Below are positions 16,765-25,114 of a stretch of DNA of 64,000 nucleotides, piece after piece (positions within the stretch are counted from its first letter, which is position 1; every line of letters begins with the position of its first letter). A model generated the notes under the pieces. The model was not told the DNA's origin. It made no database searches and was given only the letters and a program-made list of their open reading frames with translations. Location of the stretch: contig JAAWBX010000036.1 in assembly GCA_022792885.1 (NCBI GenBank), positions 62,001 through 126,000 on the forward strand. The letters are read 5' to 3'. The position numbers and the translations under genes are program-made. This DNA comes from Lachnospiraceae bacterium (GTDB lineage Bacteria; Bacillota; Clostridia; Lachnospirales; Lachnospiraceae).

Positions 16765-17688
16765 ATGCAAGAATTATTTGCCGGAAGAAAAAAGAGATGG
16801 GGCGATCGAAAAGACGGTTCTAAAGTCCGCAATCTGGATCCCATGACCCGGATGACCGGGTATATTATGAAAGATAAGGTGGATGCCTGGGTCCTGTTTG
16901 AAGAGGATCTGGATATCACGCAGACGCAGGAGTTTGTGAGGGAACATAAGGAGGAGATTCCGGGGCTGTCTTTGTATCATGTGCTGTTTGCCAGCCTGGT
17001 CAGGACGATCTCCCAGACGCCTCAGATCAATCGTTTCTGTTACCACAATAACGTCTACGCCCGAAACGAGATCAAGATCGCCATGACCGTCAAGAAGGGG
17101 CTGAAGCAGGACAGCGACCGGACCCTGATCACGCCGAAGTTTTCGCCGGACGATACGCTGGCGGACGTGACCAAGCGAATCAACGACGAGATCAAGAAGA
17201 TCGATCGGACGGTTCAGAAAGTGGAAGAAGACAACAACAAAACTTCTTTTGACAGGTTGGAACTGGCGCTCAGCCTGATTCCGGATTTTGTCCTTCGTTT
17301 CGTTATCTGGTTGTTGAAAGCGTTGGACCGCCGGGGATATCTTCCCAGGAAGCTGACGGATTTAAGTCCGTTTCACTCCAGCCTGTTTATCACGAATATG
17401 GGATCGTTCGGGATGGATTCGGTGTATCATCATATTTATGAATTCGGAACCGTCAGCGGTTTCGGCGGCATGGGAATGAAAAAGATCCGTTATGAGGAGA
17501 ATCGGAACGGGGAAAAGATACGGAAAGTTTATATCCCGTTTAAGTTTGTGATCGATGAGAGGATCTGCGACGGCTACACGTACGGGGTCGCTTTTAAGCA
17601 GATCAAGTCTTATATGGCCCGGCCGGAGACGCTTTTGGCGCCCCCGGAACAGGTGATTCCGGATATTATCGACAGAAAATTAAAATAA
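16765..17688 (+). CDS. 2-oxoacid dehydrogenase E2-like acyltransferase domain protein, catalytic His replaced
   Basis: A 307-residue protein resembling the catalytic domain of dihydrolipoyl acyltransferases and chloramphenicol acetyltransferase. It has no lipoyl or E1-binding domain. Family-like features are the Phe-Ile-Thr-Asn-Met-Gly-Ser-Phe-Gly segment and the C-terminal Val-Ile-Asp-Glu-Arg-Ile-Cys-Asp-Gly. In active enzymes that motif is D-H-R-x-x-D-G; here the His position is Glu265, while Asp269 and Gly270 remain. A hydrophobic helix lies around 175-190. There are no E1 or E3 genes nearby. It may be a non-catalytic or altered member. ATG 16765 follows GAGGAG by seven bases. Confidence 0.7.
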   Translation: MQELFAGRKKRWGDRKDGSKVRNLDPMTRMTGYIMKDKVDAWVLFEEDLDITQTQEFVREHKEEIPGLSLYHVLFASLVRTISQTPQINRFCYHNNVYARNEIKIAMTVKKGLKQDSDRTLITPKFSPDDTLADVTKRINDEIKKIDRTVQKVEEDNNKTSFDRLELALSLIPDFVLRFVIWLLKALDRRGYLPRKLTDLSPFHSSLFITNMGSFGMDSVYHHIYEFGTVSGFGGMGMKKIRYEENRNGEKIRKVYIPFKFVIDERICDGYTYGVAFKQIKSYMARPETLLAPPEQVIPDIIDRKLK

Positions 17689-17691
17689 CGA

Positions 17692-17719
17692 TTGACGAAA
17701 CGGAAAAATATGTTATAAT
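17692..17719 (+). promoter_or_regulatory. rpsU: Promoter of rpsU
   Basis: TTGACG at 17692-17697 and TATAAT at 17714-17719 are 16 bases apart, starting just after the upstream stop codon. Confidence 0.8.
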
Positions 17720-17794
17720 TTTATATGTGCGAAGAATCCAAACAGTTGTATGTGCACAAAGATTACACAACTGGAGGGAGGTCAGGGGTAAGCG

Positions 17795-17971
17795 ATGTCG
17801 AACGTAATTGTGAAAGAGAACGAAAGTTTAGATAGTGCGTTGCGCAGATTCAAGAGAAACTGCGCGAAGGCTGGTATTCAACAGGAGATCCGCAAGAGAG
17901 AGCATTACGAGAAGCCCAGCGTACGGCGTAAGAAGAAGTCCGAAGCCGCAAGAAAACGCAAGTACAATTAA
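17795..17971 (+). CDS. rpsU: 30S ribosomal protein S21
   Basis: A 58-residue, very basic protein with the S21 signature: Val-Lys-Glu-Asn-Glu-Ser-Leu-Asp near the start, Ala-Leu-Arg-Arg-Phe-Lys-Arg in the middle, and a Lys/Arg-rich tail ending RKRKYN. S21 binds the small subunit platform and helps initiation. AGGGG stands six bases before ATG 17795, with another GGAGG ten bases further up. It has its own promoter and terminator, so it is expressed alone. Confidence 0.97.
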   Translation: MSNVIVKENESLDSALRRFKRNCAKAGIQQEIRKREHYEKPSVRRKKKSEAARKRKYN

Positions 17972-17996
17972 TTCGTGACGAAGAATCGTAAGACAG

Positions 17997-18026
17997 AGAG
18001 AGTGTTTGGCGGAACACTCTCTTTTT
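17997..18026 (+). terminator. Terminator after rpsU
   Basis: AGAGAGTGTT (17997-18006) pairs with AACACTCTCT (18013-18022), followed by a T5 run. Confidence 0.92.
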
Positions 18027-18104
18027 GTTGTGCGTCTGCGGCAGAAGATAAACGCTTGGTACGAGAGAGAAATTATGGCCCGAAGGTTTCCGCGCGCGGT
18101 TTTC

Positions 18105-18134
18105 GCATAAGACAAATTCTGCCCGACATAGAAT
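18105..18134 (+). promoter_or_regulatory. Candidate SigE (mother-cell sporulation) promoter for yqfC-yqfD
   Basis: GCATAAG (18105-18111) and CATAGAAT (18127-18134) are 15 bases apart. They match five of seven and six of seven defined positions of the Bacillus SigE consensus (KMATATT, CATACANT). The genes downstream are sporulation genes of the SigE type. Confidence 0.45.
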
Positions 18135-18162
18135 AAACTGATATCGGATAGGAAGGACACTC

Positions 18163-18411
18163 ATGTCATTTCAATCTGCGATGGAGCTGCCGAAGGATTT
18201 GGAGCGGGGGCTGGCGGTCCTTACGGTTTTCGGAGACGGGGAACTTCACGTTCAAAACCATCGGGGGATTTTGGCGTTTGATTCGAACTGTATCCAAATT
18301 CTGAGCCGGAAAGGACGGATCGCCATATCCGGCGAGCGTCTCTGGATTCGGTATTATGACAGGGAAGAAATTCACGTCATCGGACAGATCCGTGGGATTT
18401 CCATATGTTAG
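18163..18411 (+). CDS. yqfC: Sporulation protein YqfC (YabP/YqfC family)
   Basis: A small protein of 82 residues of the YabP/YqfC family, expressed in sporulating cells and needed for normal spore formation in Clostridia and Bacillus by an unknown mechanism. The fold is a small beta-rich domain; the visible family trait is the repeated Gly-Arg-Ile/Gly-Glu pattern and the C-terminal Gly-x-Ile. It stands directly before yqfD (17-base gap), the conserved order yqfC-yqfD-phoH-ybeY. An AAGGA site precedes ATG 18163. Confidence 0.85.
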   Translation: MSFQSAMELPKDLERGLAVLTVFGDGELHVQNHRGILAFDSNCIQILSRKGRIAISGERLWIRYYDREEIHVIGQIRGISIC

Positions 18412-18427
18412 CAAAACGGGGGGCCTT

Positions 18428-19666
18428 ATGCATCGACGAATTTTACTGTATTTTCAGGGATATGTGCGGATCCGACTGACAGACGGTTCGCCGGAACGTT
18501 TTATAAATTTATGTAATCATAAAGGAATCCGTCTCTGGAATCTGGTCCGGGAAAAGGAAGCTTACGAATGTTGCCTTCGCATGGCGGATTTCAAACAGAT
18601 CGGCGCGATTGCCTGGAAATCCAAAGTGCGCCTTCGAATTTTGGAAAAGCGAGGCTTCCCCCGGTTTTTGTATCAAAATCGAAAAAGAAAAGCCTGGGCG
18701 GCCGGCGTGCTGGCGGCTTTTTTGGTTTTGCATGTCTGTTCCCATTTTCTCTGGAGTATTTCTTTTGAAGGAAATCTGGAGTATACGGATTCTGCTTTGA
18801 GGAAATTTTTGCGTGAATCCGGTTATCAGGAAGGGATTCGAATCGACGGCATTGTCTGCGAAGATATCGAAAAACTGCTTCGCATTGCTTACAATGATAT
18901 CACCTGGGTTTCGGCCGAAATTTCCGGCACCTGCCTTCGTATTCAGATTAAAGAGAATGAAGTGTCCGAGCAGGAGGCGGCCGCGTCGGCGCCTCATGAT
19001 GTCCGGGCGGAAACGGACTGTACCGTTACTTCGATCGTTACGCGCGCCGGGGTTCCTCAGGTAAAAGCCGGAGATACCGCCGCGGCCGGAGATCTTCTGA
19101 TCGCGGGAACGATCGAATTGAAAAATGACAGCGGGGAAGTGGTCGGTTCCCGTTCGGTCGCGGCGGACGGGGATATTTTCGGAAACTATACCTATACGTA
19201 TGAAGATTCGTTTCCGCTTGTTCAGACGGTTCGTCGTTATACCGGAAAGACGCTGTCCGGTTATGAATTTCAGGCCTTCGGCGCGCGGGTGAATCTGGCG
19301 AGGAAGATTCCGTTTGAAGAATATGATTGTATTTCCGAGGATACGGCTCCCGACTGGATCCGCAATTTTTCCCTGCCCTTTGGCACGACCAGACGTCTTT
19401 TTCGGGAATACTACAGCTACGAAGAGTGCCGGAGCCAGGAAGAGGCGCAATCCATTGCAAAAGAACGGCTGGATCGGCATCGGCTTTTGAAAGAAGAGGA
19501 GGGAACCAAAACCGAAGTGCTTTCTCTGACGGTTTCCCTTTCCGGGGATTCTTATTTTGTGACGGCGGTTCTCCGTGCGGAAGGCCCCATCGGCGTGCCT
19601 GCCGAAATTTTGCCGGGCGAAGAAGAACCTTTGGCGGACGCTTCCGAAACAGGCCGGGTGCCGTGA
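18428..19666 (+). CDS. yqfD: Sporulation protein YqfD
   Basis: YqfD family, 412 residues. There is an N-terminal cytosolic part, one transmembrane helix at about residues 90-112, and a large outer part with alternating strands. It is a mother-cell sporulation protein required at the engulfment/coat stages in Bacillus; biochemical function is unknown. The frame extends upstream into yqfC, but ATG 18428 starts the family sequence after a GGGGGG stretch. It ends 100 bases before phoH, with a new promoter between. Confidence 0.88.
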   Translation: MHRRILLYFQGYVRIRLTDGSPERFINLCNHKGIRLWNLVREKEAYECCLRMADFKQIGAIAWKSKVRLRILEKRGFPRFLYQNRKRKAWAAGVLAAFLVLHVCSHFLWSISFEGNLEYTDSALRKFLRESGYQEGIRIDGIVCEDIEKLLRIAYNDITWVSAEISGTCLRIQIKENEVSEQEAAASAPHDVRAETDCTVTSIVTRAGVPQVKAGDTAAAGDLLIAGTIELKNDSGEVVGSRSVAADGDIFGNYTYTYEDSFPLVQTVRRYTGKTLSGYEFQAFGARVNLARKIPFEEYDCISEDTAPDWIRNFSLPFGTTRRLFREYYSYEECRSQEEAQSIAKERLDRHRLLKEEEGTKTEVLSLTVSLSGDSYFVTAVLRAEGPIGVPAEILPGEEEPLADASETGRVP

Positions 19667-19693
19667 GCGTTTCCCGGAATTTTTCCCGAAATC

Positions 19694-19722
19694 TTGAAAA
19701 GCGGAAAAGCTTTTGATATAAT
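19694..19722 (+). promoter_or_regulatory. Promoter for phoH-ybeY
   Basis: TTGAAA at 19694-19699 and TATAAT at 19717-19722 are 17 bases apart. It allows vegetative expression of phoH independent of yqfCD. Confidence 0.7.
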
Positions 19723-19766
19723 TGTTTAGTTATGTATATGTATTCCGGGACAGGAGGTATCTTTTT

Positions 19767-20777
19767 TTGCAGATAGCGCATATAGAAATGGGGACGATCC
19801 ATCAGCAACAGACAATCTTCGGTTTTCAGGATCATTTTGTAAGGATGATCGAAAAAGCTTTTTCCGTGCTGATCGGGCTGCAGGAGTCCAAAATTGAAAT
19901 AAAAGGCGAAGATTCCGCGAACGTTTCAAACGCCGTTTCCGTCATACGTTCGCTGCAGCGGATCTGCGACCAGGGCGAGACGGATACCATCAATGAGGAT
20001 ATGATCTATCGCCTGATCGATGATGTTACGGACGGAGATCTGGAAGAGACCATAAAAGCCATGGAGAGCGTTGTGACTCTCACCAACCGCGGCGCTCCGA
20101 TCAAGTGTAAGACTTCCGGGCAAAAAGAATACGTCAAAGCCATGAAAGAGAATACGATCACGATCTGCATCGGCCCTGCCGGGACCGGAAAAACTTATCT
20201 TGCGGTCGCTCAGGCGGCGGAAGAGCTGAAAAGAGGCAAGATCGACCGGATCATTATGAGCCGTCCCGCTATTGAGGCGGGGGAAGAGCGTCTGGGGTTC
20301 CTTCCCGGCGATCTTTCTCAGAAAGTGGATCCTTATCTGCGCCCGTTAAACGACGCGCTGTATGATATATTCGGAGCGGAAAAGGCGGAACGGCTCAGGG
20401 AGCGGGGAACGATTGAGATCGCGCCTCTGGCTTACATGCGCGGCCGGACGCTGAACCGGGCGAAAGTCCTGATCGACGAGAGCCAGAACGCGTCCATTTT
20501 TACGATCAAGATGGCGTTGACCCGGCTGGGCGAAGGGTCAAAGATGGTCCTGACGGGCGATGTGACGCAGATCGACCTGCCTCACAAAACGGATTCCGGT
20601 CTGGAACGGTGCGCGGCCATCGTGGGAGCCATCGACGGCGTGTCGGTGGTGCGTCTGAATAATCGCGACGTGGTGCGGAATAAGATTGTAAAAGATATTG
20701 TAAAGGCGTTCGAAAAGGCGGAAGCGGAAAAAAAGCCGGATCAAAGCCCGGATTATCGAAGGGGAAAGAAACGATAA
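19767..20777 (+). CDS. phoH: PhoH-family ATPase
   Basis: A PhoH-like P-loop ATPase, 336 residues. Walker A is Gly-Pro-Ala-Gly-Thr-Gly-Lys-Thr near residues 136-143 and Walker B is Leu-Ile-Asp-Glu-Ser-Gln-Asn near 236. The family is linked to RNA metabolism, often next to ybeY as here. I choose TTG 19767, nine bases after AGGAGG; the next ATG (19788) lacks such a site, and the frame open from 19722 lies upstream of it. The Ile-Asp-Leu-Pro motif in the RecA-like core is intact. Confidence 0.92.
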   Translation: MQIAHIEMGTIHQQQTIFGFQDHFVRMIEKAFSVLIGLQESKIEIKGEDSANVSNAVSVIRSLQRICDQGETDTINEDMIYRLIDDVTDGDLEETIKAMESVVTLTNRGAPIKCKTSGQKEYVKAMKENTITICIGPAGTGKTYLAVAQAAEELKRGKIDRIIMSRPAIEAGEERLGFLPGDLSQKVDPYLRPLNDALYDIFGAEKAERLRERGTIEIAPLAYMRGRTLNRAKVLIDESQNASIFTIKMALTRLGEGSKMVLTGDVTQIDLPHKTDSGLERCAAIVGAIDGVSVVRLNNRDVVRNKIVKDIVKAFEKAEAEKKPDQSPDYRRGKKR

Positions 20778-20863
20778 GAACCGGGCTTATGCTAAGAGTT
20801 TGGAAACAAAAAGGCTGTACAGTTAAGGTGGGAACATGATATAATCCCGGAGGAGATACAGAT

Positions 20864-21361
20864 ATGACGATTACCATTGAGAATGAAAGCCGGATTTCCC
20901 CGGAGCCTTTTTGGGAAGCCTTGATTACCCGGGTAATCGAAGGCGCTTTGGATTATGCCGCATGCCCTTACGAGGCATGTGTTTCGGTTCTTCTGACCGA
21001 TGACGAAGAGATTGCCCGGATCAATCGGGAGCAACGCGGGATAGACCGTCCGACGGACGTGTTGTCTTTTCCCATGGCGGAATACGAGAGGCCGGGGGAT
21101 TTTGATTTTTTGGAACGGGCCGGCTGGGAGTATTTCCATCCGGAGACCGGAGAACTTCTGCTTGGGGATATTGTGATTTCCATGGAGAAGGCGATGCGGC
21201 AGGCGGATCAATACGGCCATTCCGGAGAGCGGGAAGTGGCTTTTTTGACGGCTCACAGTATGTTTCATCTGTTCGGATACGATCACATGGAAGAAGGGGA
21301 AAGAAAGATCATGGAAGCCAAACAGGCGGATCTTCTGGACCGTCTTGGCATTTTTCGATGA
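20864..21361 (+). CDS. ybeY: Endoribonuclease YbeY (rRNA maturation factor)
   Basis: A zinc endoribonuclease of 165 residues involved in 16S rRNA 3' maturation and ribosome quality control. The metal motif H-x3-H-x5-H is present as HSMFHLFGYDH from His131, with Ser where Gly is usual. The upstream R-x-x-x-x-P-T-D-V-L-S-F-P motif is also seen. It follows phoH by 86 bases. A TATAAT at 20840-20845 near the start lacks a good -35. GGAGGAG precedes ATG 20864. Confidence 0.95.
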   Translation: MTITIENESRISPEPFWEALITRVIEGALDYAACPYEACVSVLLTDDEEIARINREQRGIDRPTDVLSFPMAEYERPGDFDFLERAGWEYFHPETGELLLGDIVISMEKAMRQADQYGHSGEREVAFLTAHSMFHLFGYDHMEEGERKIMEAKQADLLDRLGIFR

Positions 21362-21388
21362 AAAAGGGAGAATCCGATACAAAAGTTT

Positions 21389-23038
21389 ATGAGTAGAAAA
21401 AAGAAAAGAAAAACCAATTTCATTGTGCAGGGCTCCATTCTGGCGGCGGCCGGAATCATTGTCCGGTTGATTGGCCTGGTATATCGCATTCCTCTGGTGA
21501 ACATTCTGGGGACGACCGGTTCCGGCCTTTATTCTTCCGCGTACAATATTTACACGATTCTGTTGCTTTTGTCCTCCTACAGCCTTCCTCTGGCGGTGTC
21601 CAAGATGGTGGCCGAGAGAGTTTCCTACGGGGAGTATAAAAACGCGCACCGCGTGTTTAAAGGCGCTCTTTTGTTTGCGCTGGGGGCCGGTACCGCGATG
21701 GCGCTGGCCGCTTTTTTCGGGGCCGGTTTTTTCGCCCGCATCGTGTTGAATAAACCGGACGCTTCCTATGCCATCCGGACGCTGGCGCCAACCGTTTTTG
21801 TCATGGCGTTTCTGGGGGTTTACCGGGGGTATTATCAGGGATTGGGGACGATGATCCCGACCGCTGTTTCCCAGATCCTGGAGCAGATTTTTAACGCGGT
21901 TTTCAGCATTCTGGGGGCCTGGTGGCTCTTCTCGTACGGAACAAAGACCGATCTGGTGCAGAACACCTCGAATCTGGCGCCGGCGCTCGGCGCGGCCGGA
22001 GGCGCGATCGGAACCGGCGCCGGCGCTTTCATCGCTCTGCTTTTTTGTATGATGATCTTTACGATGTACCGGCGGGTCTTAAAAAAACAGATGCGGCGGG
22101 ATCCCTGCCGGCAGCTGGAATCCTATCCGGATATCGCAAAACTGATCGTAATGATCTCGCTTCCGGTTATTTTAAGCACGACGGTCTACAACATCAGTTC
22201 GGTGTTGGATCAGAGCCTGTTCGGCTACTACACGGAATTCGCCGGGATCGAAGGCAGCTATATGGATATCTGGGGCGTTTATTCCAGCATTTACATGTTG
22301 ATGATCAACGTCCCCATCGCGATTTCCAACGCACTGGCTTCCTCGGTGATCCCTTCCCTGACGGCCGCCGTGGCAAAAAACGAGCGCAGCAAGGTGTTAT
22401 CCCGCACAAGCCTTTCGATTCGTTTTACCATGCTGATCGCGATTCCTTCCGCCGTGGGGCTGACGGTCCTGTCCGGGCCGATCGTAAAAATGTTGTTTTC
22501 CGTGGATACGGGACTGGGGGCGGAGCTTTTGCTGACGGGTTCGGCGGCCGTAGTGTTCTTCTCTTTGTCTACGGTGATGAACGCGATTCTCCAGGGCATC
22601 AATCATATGGGAACGCCGGTCAAGAACGCGGCGATCTCCCTTGCGATACATATGGCAGTGCTGGCCGCCTGCCTTTATGGGCTTGATATGGGGATCTACG
22701 GGGTCGTTTTCGCGAATATGTTGTTCGGACTGGGGATGTGCCTTCTGAACGGAAGGAGTATCGCCAAATATCTCCAGTATCGTCAGGAGATAAAGAAGAC
22801 GTTTTTGCTCCCCACGCTGGCTTCCCTTGTCATGGGGGGCGCCTGCTACGGAACGTACACGCTGGTCTATCGGTTGCTCTCGCATAATCTGACGGCGGTT
22901 CTTCTCGCTATTTTGGCGGCGGTTGCCGTGTACGGCGTGCTGCTTCTTCTTCTGAAATGTATCGACGAGATTGAAATGTACCAGTTTCCTTTCGGACGAA
23001 AGCTGGTGCGCGTCGCCAAGATCCTGCATCTTCTGTAA
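21389..23038 (+). CDS. SpoVB/MurJ-like polysaccharide flippase (MOP superfamily)
   Basis: A membrane protein of 549 residues with about 14 hydrophobic segments. The N-terminal pattern Ile-x-x-Arg-Leu-Ile-Gly-Leu-x-Tyr-Arg-Ile-Pro-Leu and the Gly-x-Tyr-x-x-x-Tyr-Asn-Ile-Tyr that follows are characteristic of the SpoVB/YtgP/YkvU branch. Members flip lipid-linked peptidoglycan or exopolysaccharide precursors, and SpoVB does so during spore cortex synthesis. Which role applies here is not decidable, since MurJ-like function is also possible. The ribosome site before ATG 21389 is weak. A terminator follows at 23074. Confidence 0.85.
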   Translation: MSRKKKRKTNFIVQGSILAAAGIIVRLIGLVYRIPLVNILGTTGSGLYSSAYNIYTILLLLSSYSLPLAVSKMVAERVSYGEYKNAHRVFKGALLFALGAGTAMALAAFFGAGFFARIVLNKPDASYAIRTLAPTVFVMAFLGVYRGYYQGLGTMIPTAVSQILEQIFNAVFSILGAWWLFSYGTKTDLVQNTSNLAPALGAAGGAIGTGAGAFIALLFCMMIFTMYRRVLKKQMRRDPCRQLESYPDIAKLIVMISLPVILSTTVYNISSVLDQSLFGYYTEFAGIEGSYMDIWGVYSSIYMLMINVPIAISNALASSVIPSLTAAVAKNERSKVLSRTSLSIRFTMLIAIPSAVGLTVLSGPIVKMLFSVDTGLGAELLLTGSAAVVFFSLSTVMNAILQGINHMGTPVKNAAISLAIHMAVLAACLYGLDMGIYGVVFANMLFGLGMCLLNGRSIAKYLQYRQEIKKTFLLPTLASLVMGGACYGTYTLVYRLLSHNLTAVLLAILAAVAVYGVLLLLLKCIDEIEMYQFPFGRKLVRVAKILHLL

Positions 23039-23073
23039 AATCGGTTTAGAGTCTGCATTTTCTGACCATACTC

Positions 23074-23106
23074 AAAAAGAGTGTCATACCGACACTCTTT
23101 TTGTTT
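23074..23106 (+). terminator. Terminator after the flippase gene
   Basis: AAAAAGAGTGTC (23074-23085) pairs exactly with GACACTCTTTTT (23091-23102); the stem itself supplies the T run. It sits about 25 bases before the next start codon, so some read-through may feed that gene. Confidence 0.85.
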
Positions 23107-23127
23107 GATCGGAAAGGAGATGCCTAT

Positions 23128-23778
23128 ATGAAAAAGCTTTATGCTCTTACCGTGTTTGCGGCATTGTGTGTTCTGCTGACCGGAGCCTATTATGCCAGTT
23201 ATCGATATTCCATGCGGCATCCGGCCGAGGAAGAGCCTCAAACCCCGGGAATGTTTTCCGGTTTTCTTGAGAATGTTCCGGGAGCGATGCAGGAAAAAAC
23301 GGAAGAAAACCGGCCGGCCATGCAGGCGGAGGAGCCTTTTGTGACGGAAAAAATGTCTTACACCCGGATTACCAAAAACCAACTGACCGGGGAAGAGATT
23401 ACGGAAGAGGAGGCTATGCCGGTCGCGCTTCTCGGGCTGACGAGAGAGGAAATTATCGCGTATCTGCAGGAGGAGACGGAACAGTCCTACGCGGATCGTG
23501 ACAGCCGTGAGCGGACGCATTACGAATTGATTTCATTTGCCGGGGATTCCGTAACCGTGCAGGAGACGGTCCTGGCCAATCCGGATCAATATGAATGCTT
23601 TCTGATTATAGAAGGGGATTATGTAAATGTATACACATCGGATCGAACCGCCCTTTATATGGATACCATGCTGCTGGTTTCGGAGTTTTCCGAAGAGGCA
23701 CAGGAAGAATTAAGAAGGGGGATTTATATGGAAACCGTCACGGATTTATATGATTTCCTTCAAAATTACAGCAGTTAA
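23128..23778 (+). CDS. Exported or membrane-anchored protein, possibly BofC-like
   Basis: A 216-residue protein with an N-terminal hydrophobic helix (residues 4-22) and an acidic, mostly soluble remainder outside the cell or in the intermembrane space. The C-terminal part (Ile-Ile-Glu-Gly-Asp-Tyr-Val-Asn-Val-Tyr, then an acidic helix and Leu-Tyr-Asp-Phe-Leu-Gln-Asn-Tyr at the end) recalls the C-terminal domain of BofC, which tunes SigK activation through SpoIVB in Bacillus. That similarity is by eye only. AAAGGAG is eight bases before ATG 23128; an earlier in-frame start at 23101 overlaps the terminator. Confidence 0.5.
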   Translation: MKKLYALTVFAALCVLLTGAYYASYRYSMRHPAEEEPQTPGMFSGFLENVPGAMQEKTEENRPAMQAEEPFVTEKMSYTRITKNQLTGEEITEEEAMPVALLGLTREEIIAYLQEETEQSYADRDSRERTHYELISFAGDSVTVQETVLANPDQYECFLIIEGDYVNVYTSDRTALYMDTMLLVSEFSEEAQEELRRGIYMETVTDLYDFLQNYSS

Positions 23779-23800
23779 AAAATTCCCGCGATTCTTTTGC

Positions 23801-23829
23801 TTGAAAAACCTCTTAAGAATAGATACAAT
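23801..23829 (+). promoter_or_regulatory. Promoter for the FAD-protein pair
   Basis: TTGAAA at 23801-23806 and TACAAT at 23824-23829 are 17 bases apart, about 30 bases before the start codon. Confidence 0.7.
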
Positions 23830-23857
23830 ATAATAGACTTTTTATGAGGTGAAAGAG

Positions 23858-25114
23858 ATGAATCGGAGCATTACTGTGATCGGAGCGGGTCCCGCCGGCA
23901 TGACGGCCGCCATTCGGGCGGCCGGCGCGGGCGGACGCGTCCTCCTTCTGGAACATAACGACCGGGTCGGAAAAAAGCTTCTTTCCACCGGCAACGGAAA
24001 ATGTAATATAACCAACGAACATATGGCTCCGTCCTGCTTTCACTCTTCCTGCCCGGAATTTGTCGAGGCCGCCCTTTCTTTATTCGGAAAAGACGACGCG
24101 CTGGCCTTTATGAATGAGATCGGGGTCTGGACCCGTCTCAGACAGGGCGGTTATTATCCGAGATCCGCTCAGGCGCCGGCGGTTCTAGACGCGCTTCGTT
24201 TTCACTGCGACGCGCTGGGGATTCGGACTCTTACCCGGACCGAAGCGACGGATATCTGTCCGGCGCGGACGGACGGCGGCTTTACGGTCCGGACCAACCA
24301 TCCCGAGCGGGGAAGGGAAACGTTCTTCTCGCAGCGGGTGATTCTGGCGGCCGGAAGCAAAGCCGCTCCCAAAACCGGTTCCGACGGAAGCGGATACCGA
24401 TTGGCCGGGAAGCTAGGACACCGGATCCTGACGCCGCTGCCGGCTCTGGTTCAGCTGAAGTCTCTGCCTGCCGTTTTTAAACCGCTGGCCGGTCTTCGCG
24501 TGGATGTCCGGGCTGCGCTGTTTTGCCGGGGAACGCGGGTCCTGGAAGAGCAGGGGGAACTTCAGTGTGTGGATTACGGTTTGTCCGGCATTCCGATTTT
24601 TCAACTGAGCGGTCCCGCGATCCGGCTTCTGGAAGCCGGGGAGAAGCCGGAGATCGCGTTGGATTTCGTGCCGGAACTGGACGAGGAGATTTTCTGCTCC
24701 GTTCTTCTTGGGAGAAGAGAGGCTCTGTCTTATCTGGACTGTGAAAATTTTCTGACCGGATTTTTTCCGAAGCCTCTGGCGGGATCGTTTCTGCGCGCGG
24801 CTCGGATCCCGCTTCGTCGTTCCTGTCTGGAACCGGAGGAATCCGACTGGCGGCGACTCTGCCGCGCCGCCAAAGAGTTTCGCGTTCCGATCCTGGGATA
24901 CAATTCTTTTGACCGGGCGCAGACTTGCAGCGGCGGAGCGGACCCGTCGGAAGTGGACTGTAAAACCATGGAGTCCAAGCGGATCCCGGGTCTGTATTTT
25001 GCCGGCGAGATCCTGGATGTCGACGGGATCTGCGGCGGATACAACCTTCAGTGGGCCTGGACCAGCGGAAGCTTGGCGGGATCTGCGGCGGCTGGGAAAG
25101 GAGGTCCCTTATGA
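23858..25114 (+). CDS. HI0933/YhiN-family FAD-binding oxidoreductase
   Basis: A flavoprotein of 418 residues. The N-terminal dinucleotide-binding Gly-Ala-Gly-Pro-Ala-Gly-Met is followed by the family signature Ser-Thr-Gly-Asn-Gly-Lys-Cys-Asn-Ile-Thr-Asn. The C-terminus has the Phe-Ala-Gly-Glu-Ile-Leu-Asp-Val-Asp-Gly-x-Cys-Gly-Gly-Tyr-Asn motif that closes over FAD. The physiological substrate is unknown for the family. ATG 23858 follows GAGGTGA; an in-frame GTG at 23849 overlaps that site. The stop overlaps the next start by four bases (ATGA). Confidence 0.9.
   Translation: MNRSITVIGAGPAGMTAAIRAAGAGGRVLLLEHNDRVGKKLLSTGNGKCNITNEHMAPSCFHSSCPEFVEAALSLFGKDDALAFMNEIGVWTRLRQGGYYPRSAQAPAVLDALRFHCDALGIRTLTRTEATDICPARTDGGFTVRTNHPERGRETFFSQRVILAAGSKAAPKTGSDGSGYRLAGKLGHRILTPLPALVQLKSLPAVFKPLAGLRVDVRAALFCRGTRVLEEQGELQCVDYGLSGIPIFQLSGPAIRLLEAGEKPEIALDFVPELDEEIFCSVLLGRREALSYLDCENFLTGFFPKPLAGSFLRAARIPLRRSCLEPEESDWRRLCRAAKEFRVPILGYNSFDRAQTCSGGADPSEVDCKTMESKRIPGLYFAGEILDVDGICGGYNLQWAWTSGSLAGSAAAGKGGPL

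Noticed and set aside
20838..20863. A promoter for ybeY at TATAAT 20840-20845
   Set aside because: There is no recognisable -35 at 16-18 bases, so ybeY is taken as part of the phoH unit.
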